From Diplonema papillatum (Eukaryota > Euglenozoa > Diplonemea > Diplonemida > Diplonemidae): DNA of 64,000 bases. The notes below the pieces were generated by a model. It was not told the DNA's origin, searched no databases, and saw only the letters and a list, made by a program, of their open reading frames with translations. This document shows positions 40,686 through 50,984 of the stretch, piece by piece (the stretch's first letter is position 1; every line of letters begins with the position of its first letter). A program made the translations under genes and the position numbers. The DNA is taken from the NCBI GenBank assembly GCA_030068145.1, contig JAPJBO010000236.1, positions 186,001 to 250,000 of the forward strand. Reading direction: 5' to 3'.

Positions 40686-41187
40686 CTGAGCCTTGTCTTC
40701 TGCTGCCTCAGCTCCAACTGCAGAGCGTTCGACTGCGCAAGGACGTCTGCGACACTTGACTTGTTGCTAGGAGCAGCACCCGACGACGGCTGCGGCTGCA
40801 ACGACGCGGCTCTTCTGCCCGCGGGAACGGAGGCACTCGGCCGGCGCAGCATGCCGGTCCTGCGGCACAGCCACCAGGAGGACCATTTCCGGTAGCAGAG
40901 GGACCGCGCCTTCGCGGCCGCGCCGCGCTCCATGGCGCAGACGGCGGCCGTCTGGCACTGGAACAGGAACCCGGTCAGCCGCCGGAAGCTGGCCGACAGC
41001 TTCTTGTGCCGAGCTTCCGCCTTCGCGAGCAGTTCGCCCGCCGACCGGTCGCCGGCGGCGCTGCTCGGCTCGCTGGGCAGCTTGCCCTTGGCGGAGGTGA
41101 ACACGCGGTCGGCTGTCGCTTTGCCTTGGGCGTACGCTGTCAGTTCCCGCTCTGCCGCCCACAGTTCGCCGTCGGACATTTTGGCAT
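40686..41187 (-). CDS. Gene A, exon 5 (helical protein, unknown function)
   Basis: The frame reads AKMSDGELWAAERELTAYAQ, then LLAKAEARHKKLSASFRRLT, and later SNKSSVADVLAQSNALQLEL. It could be an independent gene starting at the ATG at 41179. I place it as exon 5 because the acceptor GGGGTAG at 41188 leaves two bases that complete the codon split at the end of exon 4 (53677). That acceptor lacks a good pyrimidine tract, so the join is tentative. The likely donor is CTCAG/GTGTTT at 40686. Function is not recognised. Confidence 0.5.
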
Positions 41188-41190
41188 CTA

Positions 41191-43240
41191 CCCCTCACCG
41201 GCTGGTTCTTCTCCCCTTTGTTTGGAATCGCGTGGGTCACTCAGCTGGTAGAACTTGGCATCGACTTTACCTACACTCTTCCGTCGGCCGGAGGCTTGTA
41301 GCATAGGAGACCTACTGCGGTTAACGGTACGGCTGCAAGGGAATGAGATCTACCCCGCGATCAAGGTCCGTCCGAACTCTTCGTTGTTGACGTCAATCTA
41401 AACCTTTTGAAATCCGCAGCAGATACGTGCACGTCTCGGATCCCAAATTAACGCAAGCGATGTTCTGATTCTAGCCGGGAAGAATTAAGAGAACCATTGC
41501 TTCGTTGGCTGCGAGTCAACGCTATACTGCAGGGGTTCTCGCACTGTCATCGTGTTGCACGTAAACAGCTGACCTTCAGAGCCTGACAGTGCGGCTGGCT
41601 CATGCTTGTTGAATGAGTCGGCCCCTCGCTGCGGCCGATCGACTATGATTCCTCGGGTTCTTCTCTGTCATGCCGCTCAGGCAGTCGATGCTTCTGTGCG
41701 CATGAACGCGCCAGTATCAGAAACGAAGTGCTGCGCGCATCGCTCTCGAGTGCTACCAGTGACCTCCAGCGAAACCCCGCCTACTCTTCTCCCGGACAAC
41801 CAAACGACCATGGAAAGAAGGAGAATGAGAAGAACAAGAAGAAGGTCACAAGAGCACAACCGTCAAGCACAGCACGCAAAGTTTGAGACAGAGTTAGCGG
41901 CGCCCCGACTTTGACGCACTGTGCGTGGTTGTCTCTGCGGCTAGTGCTCGATGCAGGCGCCGATGCCTTCGTGACAGGAGGCAATAGAAATGAAACGTTT
42001 CGGATGGCTATCTCGATACAGCGACTCCAGGTGTCTAGCAATGTCCATTTTCTTCCTTAGCTGGTCCATGCGTTGTCACTGTACGGACATGCATCGGGTT
42101 TCGTATATTTATCTTCCGAGCACAAATGGTGCAGCCTGGTGGGCTAGCTTGGTTCGCCGCTTCTATCCGGTTGCAAGCACAGCAGGTGCAGCAACGTGGG
42201 CGGTCCAGTTCGACTCAAGGTAAGAAATACCGGCTTGTAACCTCATCTATTATGCACCTGGAGGCTTAGCACAACATTGCTACCCCGTCTTGCACGGACC
42301 AAGGAGCCTCACGTGTGCGAGACTAACGCTGTGAACACCGCAGGCCGCACTACTGAAAGGAGATCTGCCACGCAGCACGGCGTCTATGGAAATTGAACGC
42401 AAATACAGCAGGATGCTTGCACAGTCCGGAGATGGCGTCGGTAATTGGTTGCTTCCTCGCGACGACTGGAACGGGGAGGGGGGCTCAAACGTGAGGGCCG
42501 TCGTGCAGGCCATTGACGAAATCGCCGAAAGCCCGGTCTTCTGTGTCCAGCCGTACAGAGTCCTCCACCGCCTGCGTCCGCGGGATTGGGGACGGAGAGC
42601 GGTCGCCGCTGGCGTTCCGATCTGAGTGAAAGTGGTTTGCGCTGCGCAGTTCCAGGTGATAGGGAAGGATCGGCTCACAGGTTGGTCGGGAGCAATCACG
42701 GTGTCTTGTGCGGCCTCGTGATAGACCTTACGTACCCCTATCCATAGATATGAACCGGATGGACCGATTCCGGGCATCAACTTGGATTCCCCCTGCACAA
42801 ATGTCACTGCCTAATGCTGACCATCGCTACACATACTTTGCATTTTGATCATGTATTTGCAATGGGAGGTGCTCAACGTATATGTCTCGGCGTAGCTGTT
42901 CCAGAACAACATCGGGTGTGCCTTTAGACCATGTCCGGAAGAAAAGCGACCGTAGCACCCTTTAGCAAGAACCTGTTGCAAAAGAACACCATTTCAGCTG
43001 AACACACAAACTCACGAGCGGGATGGATGTGATAGACCGTGGTGCGGCGTGATGCACGGTCTGATAAGTTCCAATCTATCTCGAAAACTGACTCGGGGCT
43101 TTCGGACCACGCCCACCCAGGCAACACGAAGTTCGTGTTGCCTGGGTGATTTGCCTGGAGGGGAGACGCGCGTCGTACGAACACACAAAGACAAGCGGGT
43201 CTGGATTGCTCTCATGGAACAAAAAGTGCCAGCGCGGCTG
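41191..43240. other. Intronic stretch, one weak plus-strand ORF and a hairpin
   Basis: A plus frame at 42386-42625 (MEIERKYSRMLAQSGDGVGN, then AVVQAIDEIAESPVFCVQPY) reads plausibly but has no family features and is short. CACCCAGGCAACACGAAG and its inverse at 43108-43147 form a nearly perfect 38-base hairpin. Nothing else is supported. Confidence 0.35.
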
Positions 43241-43249
43241 AGACAGAGG

Positions 43250-43440
43250 AGCTGGAAGTGCACCGTGGCGCACTGTGGCGCACCGTAGCGCACCGTAGCG
43301 CACCGTAGCGCACCGTAGCGCACTGTGGCGCACCGTAGCGCACCGTAGCGCACCGTAGCGCACCGTAGCGCACCGTAGCGCACCGTAGCGCACCGTAGCG
43401 CACTGTGGCGCACCGTAGCGCACTGTGGCGCACTTACAGT
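43250..43440. repeat. 10 bp minisatellite (GCACCGTAGC), array 1
   Basis: The unit GCACCGTAGC repeats about 18 times with the variant GCACTGTGGC interspersed. It ends 42 bases before the left terminal repeat of retroelement 1. Arg/Tyr/Ala/Cys-rich ORFs here are artefacts of the array. Confidence 0.95.
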
Positions 43441-43482
43441 CTCACTGCGGGAATGCTGCTTCGCAGTCGTCAAGCCACCCAA

Positions 43483-44019
43483 GAACCAGGTGGTTGGGGG
43501 GGGTGTCGTTGGACGGGAAGAAGGCCAGCGGGTCCGTCTTCTGTCGACGGCAGGGAGCTTGTCGAGGTGGCGGTTCCCCCCCCCGCGTTGAAGTTCGCCG
43601 CGGAGGCAACGGACGTGTTCGCGTGGCGGGACGCGATGAGGGACGACGCGGAGGGTCTGGTGAGGGACCTGGAGACCGCCTATGTAGCTGGGCGGCAGCA
43701 CATGCCCGGCGGGGACCAGTTGGTGAGCGCATTTTCGATGCTGCGTTGTTTTGTACTCGCGAACGCGCAGACAGACAACTGGGACCGCTCGGCCGAGTTG
43801 CTTCGATTGGGGAACGAGCTCCTCCTCAACGTGCGCTTGCAGCGCATGTACGTTGAGAGAGGCCTCTCCCGGAAGGCCTTACTACGGGAGGTGCAGCACC
43901 AGTCGGACGACCCGCTCGAGAAGGCAGCGGCCAAACTGCTGACGCAGAAGGAGAGGCAGCCGCGCCAGGCGTGGAGACCGCGGCCGAAGCAGGGAAACGG
44001 AAGGGGCGGAGGATATTGA
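43483..44019 (+). CDS. Gag-like ORF of retroelement 1
   Basis: The frame is open through the minisatellite upstream, so the true start is unclear. From about 43580 it reads as folded protein: EATDVFAWRDAMRDDAEGLV, then NELLLNVRLQRMYVERGLSR and a basic C-terminal tail (RPRPKQGNGRGGGY). ELLLxxxRxxxxxxxxGxSRK is shared with the N-terminal part of the ORF of retroelement 2, which supports a common gag-like role in packaging RNA. Confidence 0.65.
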   Translation, partial: EPGGWGGCRWTGRRPAGPSSVDGRELVEVAVPPPALKFAAEATDVFAWRDAMRDDAEGLVRDLETAYVAGRQHMPGGDQLVSAFSMLRCFVLANAQTDNWDRSAELLRLGNELLLNVRLQRMYVERGLSRKALLREVQHQSDDPLEKAAAKLLTQKERQPRQAWRPRPKQGNGRGGGY

Positions 44020-44052
44020 CTGGCTCCTCCACAGCCCGTTCTCGAAACGCCA

Positions 44053-45672
44053 GTGCAAAAGAGCCACCCTCGCCGGTACATACCGAGGTCAAGAGGGTGG
44101 AAAAGTCAGTTGACGGCCTCAGGAACGCGTTCTGGGGCCTCTCGCGGATCGTCGGTACACGAGGGAGAGACCGTGTTCGGTCGCACAGTTCGCCGTCTCG
44201 TCGCGTCGAGGGTTGGAGGCACGACCCGTACGGCCACGGCGGGGGAGGCATCGGTGACGGTAGCGGATGCGGAAGAACTTCTGCGGGTCTTGGTGTCGAA
44301 GATGTGGGCGGAGACCACCCTCCGGGATCGGCAGAATTTGTGGCGCCGGTTCGATGCATGGACGGTGGCCCGTGGCTTGCCGACCAATGCGGATTCGGCG
44401 AGCCTTTTTGTTCTAGCCACCCAGGTGCGCCCTCAGGGCCTTCTGTCCTACGCCAAGGCTTTGTCGGCGGTGTTTGGCCACATGGGCAGGGACAACCACC
44501 CGCTGCGGGCGCTGGCGTCGGCTTTGCGGGCTGCTGGTGCGGCAATCCCGTGTGCGCAGGCGGAGCCGATACCTCGGGAGCTGCTTTTGCGGTGGGCGCG
44601 AGCTCAGGAGAGCTCGGTTTGTCTGGCGGCGCTTGTGGCTTGGAAGACTGCGTCCCGTTGGGGGGAGGTGTGCACCCTCTCCTCCCCGCAGTTCCTGCTG
44701 GTGACCCCACAGGAGGTCATCATAGACTGGTTCCGGACCCCGAAGGCTCGGAAGAGGGACCCGTTCAGACCGTCCCGGTTTGCAGTGGTGCAGGGAGACT
44801 TGACGTCCGAGATCGCAACGCTGTTTCAGGAGTGCTCCTCGTTCGAGAAACTTACGGAGATGACGACCGAAGCTCTCGACGTAACTTGGAAGAGAGCGCC
44901 AGCGATGAGCACGTTCAGCGCCCATTCGATAAAACGTGGTGCGGCAACGTTCATCTTTCAGAAGTTGGCCAGACAAGTTCTCCGACACGACGTTGCGGTA
45001 CGGCGGAGATCTGGTAGCCCTGGCGAGGGCTTTGCGGACCGGGGAGGTCACGCGCCATCTGTAATGACACCCGTTGCAGAGTTTCTCCGCTCGACGAATC
45101 ACAGCATCACTCGTCGTGGGAAGTCGACGCGTCTGCCTCGGACGGACGAGGAGCGTGCGTCGCCGTTGCACGTCTCGTCGGTGTCGCCGATGGATGTGGC
45201 GAGGCTTCGGGCGCGCATGTCCTTGGCGGTGCGTCGGCGATTTGACGAGACGTGGCAGATGGCTTTCTCACCGTCCGTCGGGGCCGCGGAGTCGGCCGCA
45301 GTGAAGGCTTCAGGTTTTGAGCGGAAACACGCCCGGTCGCTCCTTGAGCACGGAATCGCAGTCGCGGCGGCAGGGCCAGGACCTCTGCATTGCGTTCCTT
45401 TCACGGTCTTGGAGGAGAAGGACGGCGGTTTTCGCCAGCGGTTTATCCTGTGGACGAAGGAGGGGAACCGATTGGCGGAGGAGGCGGGATATCAGGCGGA
45501 TGTCCCGCTGCAGCACATCTCGAAGTATCTCGGAGTGGTGCGTGAGGAGTGCGCGTCAACCCGTGACTTTCGCACGGGTTTTTACGCGGTAGAGATTCCA
45601 AAGGAGTCTCGGCACTTGTTTCGTTTTGTGGACGACGGTGGCGACTGGTGGCAGCTGACACGGTTGCCGGTG
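44053..45672 (+). pseudogene. Tyrosine recombinase and 5' half of reverse transcriptase, retroelement 1 (frame-broken)
   Basis: Residues about 80-140 (LRDRQNLWRRFDAWTVARGL, SLFVLATQ) form the recombinase N-terminal DNA-binding fold. The first catalytic Arg is in WKTASRWGEV and the HxxR pair in SAHSIKRGAATF. The nucleophile lies in DTTLRYGGDL, but only in another frame after an indel near 44973; that frame ends at a stop near 45062. The original frame then continues into the RT domain: CVPFTVLEEKDGGFRQRFIL and STRDFRTGFYAVEI match the RT fingers. Near 45672 about 11 bases encoding four residues after RLP are missing compared with retroelement 2, which shifts the frame before the RT active site. 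Confidence 0.75.
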
Positions 45673-45685
45673 TGCACCCGAGCTG

Positions 45686-46798
45686 ATGCACACGCTCGCA
45701 GCCACAGCTGCAGGCCACCCATCGTTTGTTCGTCCGGAGTTCGCGGAGCGGGCGGTGGTTGTCGACATCTGGATCGACAACATCCGCTACGCCGGGTCGC
45801 GATCGGAGGTGACGGCGGCGACGGCGCGACTGGAGAGGACAGCGTCGGATTGTGTGCTGACTTGGAAGGAGCAGGATACGCGCACGGCCGTGCAGACATA
45901 CGAGTTTCTGGGAGTGTCCTGGAACCACGGCTGTGGGGAGGTGGCGCTGTCGGAAAAGCTAGTGAAGAGGTTAGAGAAAACGCGAGCTGAGCTATCTCGG
46001 CCGCTTGAAGCCCACGAGTTGGAATCTCTCGGTGGGAGGTTGTTGCATGCGTCCGCGGTCGCCGGCGTTTTCCCCGGGGCGTACTGGTTTGCTCTGAAGT
46101 TCTTGCGGCGTGTGACCAACTCGCTCAACAGGGGGACACGGGCTGCCTCGGATACGGTGGTGCTTTCACCGTGTGTTCGTGCAACGTTGGTTGATTGGAT
46201 CAGCGCAGTTCTCCGCCCCCGGCGGATGCCAAGTGATGCTGGCAGGCCTTCTTTCACGGCTTTTGTAGACGCGAGTTTGCTTGGGTGGGGCGGTGTACTT
46301 GTCGACGTCCGCACATCCGAGGTAACCATTCTCGGTGCTCCATGGACCGAGCAAGAGCGTCGGTTGCACATTAATGTGCTTGAGGCGATGGCGTTTGAAA
46401 AGGTCGTGCTGGCCATACCGGAGTCGGTGGCCGGTGGGCGGGTAGATGTTGTGGTGGACAACACTACCGTGAAGGGTGTGGCACGGAAGGGGTCGTGTGT
46501 GCGAGATCCCGTGTTGAACAGGGCCGTCGTGCAGGGCCTGGAGCGTATGCGTTTCCTCGGGTGCGCCCTATCGGTGCGATGGGTGAAGAGCGCGGACAAT
46601 CCGGCCGATCTTCCCTCGCGCGTTCCTCTGACATCGTTGACGAGAGGGAAAGTGGCGGCCATGGAACTGGCGGTACGGCGGTTCCTCACTCGCGATGTGG
46701 CAGGAGAACCAGGTGGTTGGGGGGGGTGTCGTTGGACGGGAAGAAAACCCACCCTCCCTTCCCCCTGTGACCTTGTCCAGACAAGCTTATTTCCGTGA
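45686..46798 (+). CDS. Reverse transcriptase active site and RNase H, retroelement 1
   Basis: The RT catalytic motif is VVVDIWIDNIRYAGS, with IDN where most elements have YxDD. LGGRLLHASAV and FALKFLRRVTN follow as the thumb and connection. RNase H residues are visible in order: FTAFVDASLLGWGGVL (Asp), LHINVLEAMAFEKVV (Glu), DVVVDNTTVKGVA (Asp) and VKSADNPADLPSR (the ADxxSR-type end). The C-terminus reads through the right direct repeat. It is intact as a frame but disconnected from the upstream half by a deletion. Confidence 0.85.
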   Translation: MHTLAATAAGHPSFVRPEFAERAVVVDIWIDNIRYAGSRSEVTAATARLERTASDCVLTWKEQDTRTAVQTYEFLGVSWNHGCGEVALSEKLVKRLEKTRAELSRPLEAHELESLGGRLLHASAVAGVFPGAYWFALKFLRRVTNSLNRGTRAASDTVVLSPCVRATLVDWISAVLRPRRMPSDAGRPSFTAFVDASLLGWGGVLVDVRTSEVTILGAPWTEQERRLHINVLEAMAFEKVVLAIPESVAGGRVDVVVDNTTVKGVARKGSCVRDPVLNRAVVQGLERMRFLGCALSVRWVKSADNPADLPSRVPLTSLTRGKVAAMELAVRRFLTRDVAGEPGGWGGCRWTGRKPTLPSPCDLVQTSLFP

Positions 46799-46964
46799 GT
46801 CCCCTGGACGGGTATTTTCATCTTGCCCCTACGCAATGTAAGTGATAGGTTTACCCTGGATGGTTTGATTCCTCTTCGTTCTTTCTTGCAATCATGACCA
46901 AGAAGTATCCCGCAGACTTTACGTCAGCGAACACAAAAGGCGCAGACAGACCAGTAAGCAGAAT

Positions 46965-47210
46965 TCCGTAGCGCACTGTGGCGCACCGTAGCGCACTGTG
47001 GCGCACCGTAGCGCACTGTGGCGCACAGTAGCGCACTGTGGCGCACCGTAGCGCACTGTGGCGCACCGTAGCGCACCGTAGCGCACCGTAGCGCACCGTA
47101 GCGCACTCGTAGCGCACTGTGGCGCACCGTAGCGCACCGTAGCGCACCGTAGCGCACCGTAGCGCACCGTAGCGCACCGTAGCGCACCGTAGCGCACCGT
47201 AGCGCACCTA
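46965..47210. repeat. 10 bp minisatellite (GCACCGTAGC), array 2
   Basis: About 24 units. In the left third, GCACCGTAGC and GCACTGTGGC alternate almost strictly; the right part is uniform. It separates retroelements 1 and 2. Confidence 0.95.
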
Positions 47211-47644
47211 TGGTTTACCGTGGGAATTGGAGCAAAGCGCATGGCAGGAGGAGCACCTACCCAAACCAACACCAGAAGAGTTTGGGAAGAGGCGGGGGTT
47301 ACTACTAGTCACTCTGGCAGCAACAAAAGCCCAAACCCAGCAGGAGCAAAGAATGTCAGTCTCACCTTCCTCTTTCTTTTTTCGGTTTTCGAACCGCTTT
47401 TTTCGGTAAAGCACAACCTCTTTTTTCGGTTAAGCACACGGCCGCCCAAAGAGACCCGCGAAGCGCCTTGCGAACCTCTTTTTTCGGTAAAGCACAACCT
47501 CTTCTTTCCGGTAAAGCAAACGGCCACCCGAGGAGACCCGCAAAGCGCCTTACGCACCTCCTTCTTTGGTAAAGCACACAAACACCCTCGACACGAAAAA
47601 CCCCGTGACACGCTTCCCTTTCCTCCTTTTCCGGTGATGTCGGG

Positions 47645-49489
47645 ATGAGAGACCGGAGAACGAGCGATGTGTGGCGGGACCTCGGATGCGGTCAGCGCGC
47701 CGAGGACGTGATTCTCGAGCTAAAGCTCGAGTATGTTGTTCCGGGGCACGCGTTCGGGTCCGACGGCGTGTGCATGTTGGAGAGCCGGTTCGAGCCCTTG
47801 AGGGAGTGGCTCTATGTCGCGGAGTCGCTCGAGGGGTGGCGTGGTCGGCGTCAGTTCGTGTCATTGGGAGAGCTGTTGCTGCGGGAACTGCGCATCGAGT
47901 TCGTGTGCGCCCGCGACGGGTTCTCGCGGAAGGAGTTCCAGATGCAGTTGCAGCTGGAGAGCGCGGACGCGGTGGACCGGGCGGCGGCGGAGCTCTGGTG
48001 GGAGCGCCGCAAGTCGGACAGCGGGGCCCCGCCATCCGAGGAGAGGCTGCGCAGGCAGAGGAGGCGCATCCCTCCCGCGGTTCGGCGCCGACGCAAGCGC
48101 GACCGGGGCGAAGCGATGACGCCTCCGCAGCAGCCCGACCTTCCGACGGCACCCCTCCTCCCTCCACAACCAACAAACCCCACGGGAATGGTCATTGACG
48201 AGCAACAGCGAGGCACCGCCTCTTCGTCTGACACCCGTGCCACAGCCCGCACTTCCCCGAACGCAGGGGAACCCCCAGCGCAGCGACTCAGCGCGGATTC
48301 AGGTCCGCAGAGCGACGCAGCGCGAGGCCCCGCAGGCGCAACGACCTGCGGTCACGCGGCGCATGGCATCGGCCACAGCGGTGGTGTCGGGTGTGACAAC
48401 TCATGCCCCGATGCGCAGCGACCCGGCCCGGTTGGCGGTTTCCCGTCAGGGGAACACGTAGCGTGCTCAGGCGGTACGCAGCGACCCGGCCCGGAAGAGG
48501 ACCTTTTGGGGGCGAGAAGTTTCGCGGTGGGTGAATGGAGTCCTGCCCTCGGGATGGCACCCGGGGTGGTAGATGGGCTAGGCCCTTTTTTGCCGCCAAC
48601 CCCTGTGCAACCGGGGATGGCACCGCTAGGTGTCACGGGGTTCGCCCCTTCTGTTTTTGGTATGTGGGAGGCCGGCGCTCCTTTTCCTTCTTCTCTGAAT
48701 GCTTTGCATGAGCTGGCCTATGCAGGAGGAGCGCCTTCTCCAGGGGGGTTTTCCCCCATGGCTTCCGCGCTTCAGAGCGTTCCAGAGTTCAGGGTGGCTG
48801 ATATGCTGCCTGCCGAAGAGTTACCCGCTCCGCCAGCCATGCCCGGCACTGGGTTTACGGCATTGCCGCCGCACGTAGGGGATTGTCTGGCTCCGCTGAG
48901 CGATGTTGTGGGCCGTCGGGTCCACGGCTTTACCCGACGCACGCACAACACGCGTCTTCCACAGTCGCAGGCGGAAAAGGAGGCACCTCTCCACGTGGCG
49001 GCGGTGCCGGTCATGGACACGGCGGCGCTCCGGCACAGGATGAAGCCTGACGTACGCGTCAGATTTGACTCGGTCTGGAGAGCCACGTTTTTCCCCGTTC
49101 GTGACGATCAAGCAGGGAACTCTTCCGAGGGCCAGCAGAGGAGGAGTCACCTCATGCGCTCCCACGCTTCCGAGCTCGTTAGGCTTGGCATAGCGTCGCC
49201 TTCTGACACGCCGGGAACTTTCCGCAACGTGCCTTTTACGGTCGTGGAAGACAAGGCGGGCCGCCTGCGCCAAAGGTTCATTCTGTGGACGCAGGAGGCC
49301 AACGACTTGCTAACCCGCCAAGGCTACGTGGCTCAGGTACCATTGGGCCATGTCTCGGAGTATCTCGATGTCGTAGAGTCCGAGTGCGCCACAACGCGTG
49401 ATTTGCGTTGTGGCTTTTATCAAGTAAAAGTCCCAAGGCTCGAAAGAACTTCGGATTCCTCGATGAAGATGGCAATGCCTACGTCCTAA
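47645..49489 (+). CDS. Gag-like domain and RT 5' half, retroelement 2
   Basis: The N-terminal 150 residues contain LGELLLRELRIEFVCARDGF then SRKEFQMQ, matching the gag-like ORF of retroelement 1, and end in RRRRKRDRG. About 220 low-complexity residues follow. From about residue 430, HGFTRRTHNTRLPQSQAEKE to VPFTVVEDKAGRLRQRFILW and TTRDLRCGFYQVKVP match the RT part of retroelement 1. No catalytic recombinase motif (R, HxxR, Y) is found. The frame is lost just after YQVKVP. Confidence 0.75.
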   Translation: MRDRRTSDVWRDLGCGQRAEDVILELKLEYVVPGHAFGSDGVCMLESRFEPLREWLYVAESLEGWRGRRQFVSLGELLLRELRIEFVCARDGFSRKEFQMQLQLESADAVDRAAAELWWERRKSDSGAPPSEERLRRQRRRIPPAVRRRRKRDRGEAMTPPQQPDLPTAPLLPPQPTNPTGMVIDEQQRGTASSSDTRATARTSPNAGEPPAQRLSADSGPQSDAARGPAGATTCGHAAHGIGHSGGVGCDNSCPDAQRPGPVGGFPSGEHVACSGGTQRPGPEEDLLGARSFAVGEWSPALGMAPGVVDGLGPFLPPTPVQPGMAPLGVTGFAPSVFGMWEAGAPFPSSLNALHELAYAGGAPSPGGFSPMASALQSVPEFRVADMLPAEELPAPPAMPGTGFTALPPHVGDCLAPLSDVVGRRVHGFTRRTHNTRLPQSQAEKEAPLHVAAVPVMDTAALRHRMKPDVRVRFDSVWRATFFPVRDDQAGNSSEGQQRRSHLMRSHASELVRLGIASPSDTPGTFRNVPFTVVEDKAGRLRQRFILWTQEANDLLTRQGYVAQVPLGHVSEYLDVVESECATTRDLRCGFYQVKVPRLERTSDSSMKMAMPTS

Positions 49490-50568
49490 ATAGGCTGCCA
49501 ATGGGACACTCGTGTGCACCAGAGCTGATGCATACGTTAACAGCCGTACTGGCTAGCCACCCGGACTTCGTTGGCTCGGACTTCACGGCCGACGGGGTAA
49601 CAGTCCATGCCTGGGTGGACAATATTCGTTTTTGTGGGTCCCGTGCCGCAGTACTCTGCCAGACCGAGAAGGTTGATCGGCTGGCCGCACGGGTCCACGC
49701 TTCTTGGAAGCCCGAGGATAGCAACGATGCTTCCGCGGGCTATGATTTTATAGGGGTTACTTTTGACCACGGTCGGAAGACCGTCACTCCTGCGGCTCGC
49801 CTGATCGAAAATATCCAGGCCGTCGATTTGTCTAGCCCCACGGCCGGCGACTTGGAATCGCTCGGCGGCCGCCTGCTCCATGCGAGTGCAGTCGCGAACG
49901 CGTTCCCCGGCTTCTGGTTCGCCGTCAAGTTCTTACGACGGATAACGAACAGCCGCAACAAGGAAACTCGCACACAATCAGAGACTGTGCCTGTGCCGGC
50001 CTCCGTACGGAGAGATTTGCGATCGTGGATCGATTCGGTCGATGTGAGCAGAAAGTTCACGCGCCCGTCCACGAATCGCCCGTACGCGGTCTACGTAGAC
50101 GCGTCACTGCAGGGGTGGGGTGCTGTCCTGGTCGACCGGCAGACAGCAGAATTGACTGTGTTGGGTGGTACATGGACCGAGCAGGAAGCTTGGCACCACA
50201 TCAACACACTCGAAGCACTGGCTCTGAAGAGAGCGGTGGATGCGCTACCCCCGTCAGTATCAGGGAGCGTGGTCGACGTCCATGTCGACAACACGACCGT
50301 GGTCGGGGTGGCGCGAAAGAAAAACTGCATGTTGAACAAGTCATTGAATGACGCAGTTGTGCACGCGTTGACCCGACTACGGGATTTGAAATGTTCCTGG
50401 TCCATCTCGTGGATCAGCACGAAGGAAAACCCGGCCGATGTCCCTTCAAGAGTTGCCCTTGCCGCTGACGCCTCGGAAGAGGATCGACAGCGACTTTTAC
50501 TTGCGGTGAGGGCATTCTTTACTCGTGAGGGGGCTGGTGGCGTAACGTCATCCCGGCGGCGATCATAG
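49408..50568 (+). CDS. Reverse transcriptase active site and RNase H, retroelement 2
   Basis: From NFGFLDEDGNAYVLNRLPMG the frame continues the RT, with catalytic VTVHAWVDNIRFCGS (again xDN, not DD). RNase H follows with YAVYVDASLQGWGAVLVD, HHINTLEALALKRAV, DVHVDNTTVVGVA and STKENPADVPSRV. One base gained or lost near 49430 would join it to the upstream ORF. No slippery heptamer is evident, so I prefer mutation to programmed frameshifting. Confidence 0.85.
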   Translation: MWLLSSKSPKARKNFGFLDEDGNAYVLNRLPMGHSCAPELMHTLTAVLASHPDFVGSDFTADGVTVHAWVDNIRFCGSRAAVLCQTEKVDRLAARVHASWKPEDSNDASAGYDFIGVTFDHGRKTVTPAARLIENIQAVDLSSPTAGDLESLGGRLLHASAVANAFPGFWFAVKFLRRITNSRNKETRTQSETVPVPASVRRDLRSWIDSVDVSRKFTRPSTNRPYAVYVDASLQGWGAVLVDRQTAELTVLGGTWTEQEAWHHINTLEALALKRAVDALPPSVSGSVVDVHVDNTTVVGVARKKNCMLNKSLNDAVVHALTRLRDLKCSWSISWISTKENPADVPSRVALAADASEEDRQRLLLAVRAFFTREGAGGVTSSRRRS

Positions 50569-50779
50569 CTTGCCTCATGGTCGGTGTTCCCCTTCGTTTG
50601 TTTTGCGAGTATCCTGACTGGTGACCTTTTACCATTCTCTTTCAACTGGAGTGGCCACGGCGGAACCCGTCAAGTGGGAGAACCCACCAACCGACGAACG
50701 GAGGAAGGAGCTCAGGCCGAAGTTTGTACCAACCGACGAACGGAGGAAGGAGCTCAGGCCGAAGTTTGTAGAGCATCTG

Positions 50780-50893
50780 TGTGAAATCGGAAAGTAGGTG
50801 CGAGAACAGGCAAACCTTGTGCGCTAGCTTCGTTCAACCGTGAACCAATAAGCAGGGCCTACCCCACATTCTCACTGTCATTTGAGAGAGAGA
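50780..50893. repeat. Dispersed repeat shared with 57030-57143
   Basis: GTAGGTGCGAGAACAGGCAA, CTAGCTTCGTTCAACCGTGA and CCTACCCCACATTC, followed by a GA run, recur in order at 57030-57143. It is non-coding. Confidence 0.6.
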
Positions 50894-50984
50894 GAGCGCT
50901 GCCAGAGGAGCGCCAGCCGAACAACGGCTGCAGACCCCGCCTCAGAACGAGTGCGATGATGCCAGAAGAAGCCAGCAACAATTC

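Larger units (their letters stand above)
43482..46798 (+). mobile_element. Tyrosine-recombinase retrotransposon 1 (gag - YR - RT - RNase H order, Ngaro/VIPER-like)
   Basis: A 41 bp direct repeat containing CCAGGTGGTTGGGGGGG and TGTCGTTGGACGGGAAGAA lies at 43482-43522 and 46705-46745, at the two ends of the coding region. Between them lie a gag-like ORF, a tyrosine recombinase, a reverse transcriptase and an RNase H, in that order. YR placed before RT is known from VIPER-type elements of trypanosomatids; most DIRS and Ngaro elements have YR last. Two frame breaks (about 44973 and 45672) show that this copy is not intact. It lies in intron 4 of gene A, on the opposite strand. Confidence 0.75.
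47645..50568 (+). mobile_element. Related retrotransposon 2 lacking the recombinase (gag - RT - RNase H)
   Basis: It has the same gag motif and the same RT/RNase H as retroelement 1, but a long Pro/Gly/Ser-rich spacer stands where the recombinase should be. It is bordered by minisatellite arrays 2 and 3. A single frame break at about 49430 separates the two ORFs. It must either use a recombinase in trans or be a decayed copy. Confidence 0.75.

Noticed and set aside
49425..49445. Programmed frameshift between the two ORFs of retroelement 2
   Set aside because: No slippery heptamer or clear downstream structure is visible. A single-base mutation is simpler, and retroelement 1 has its own break at a different place.
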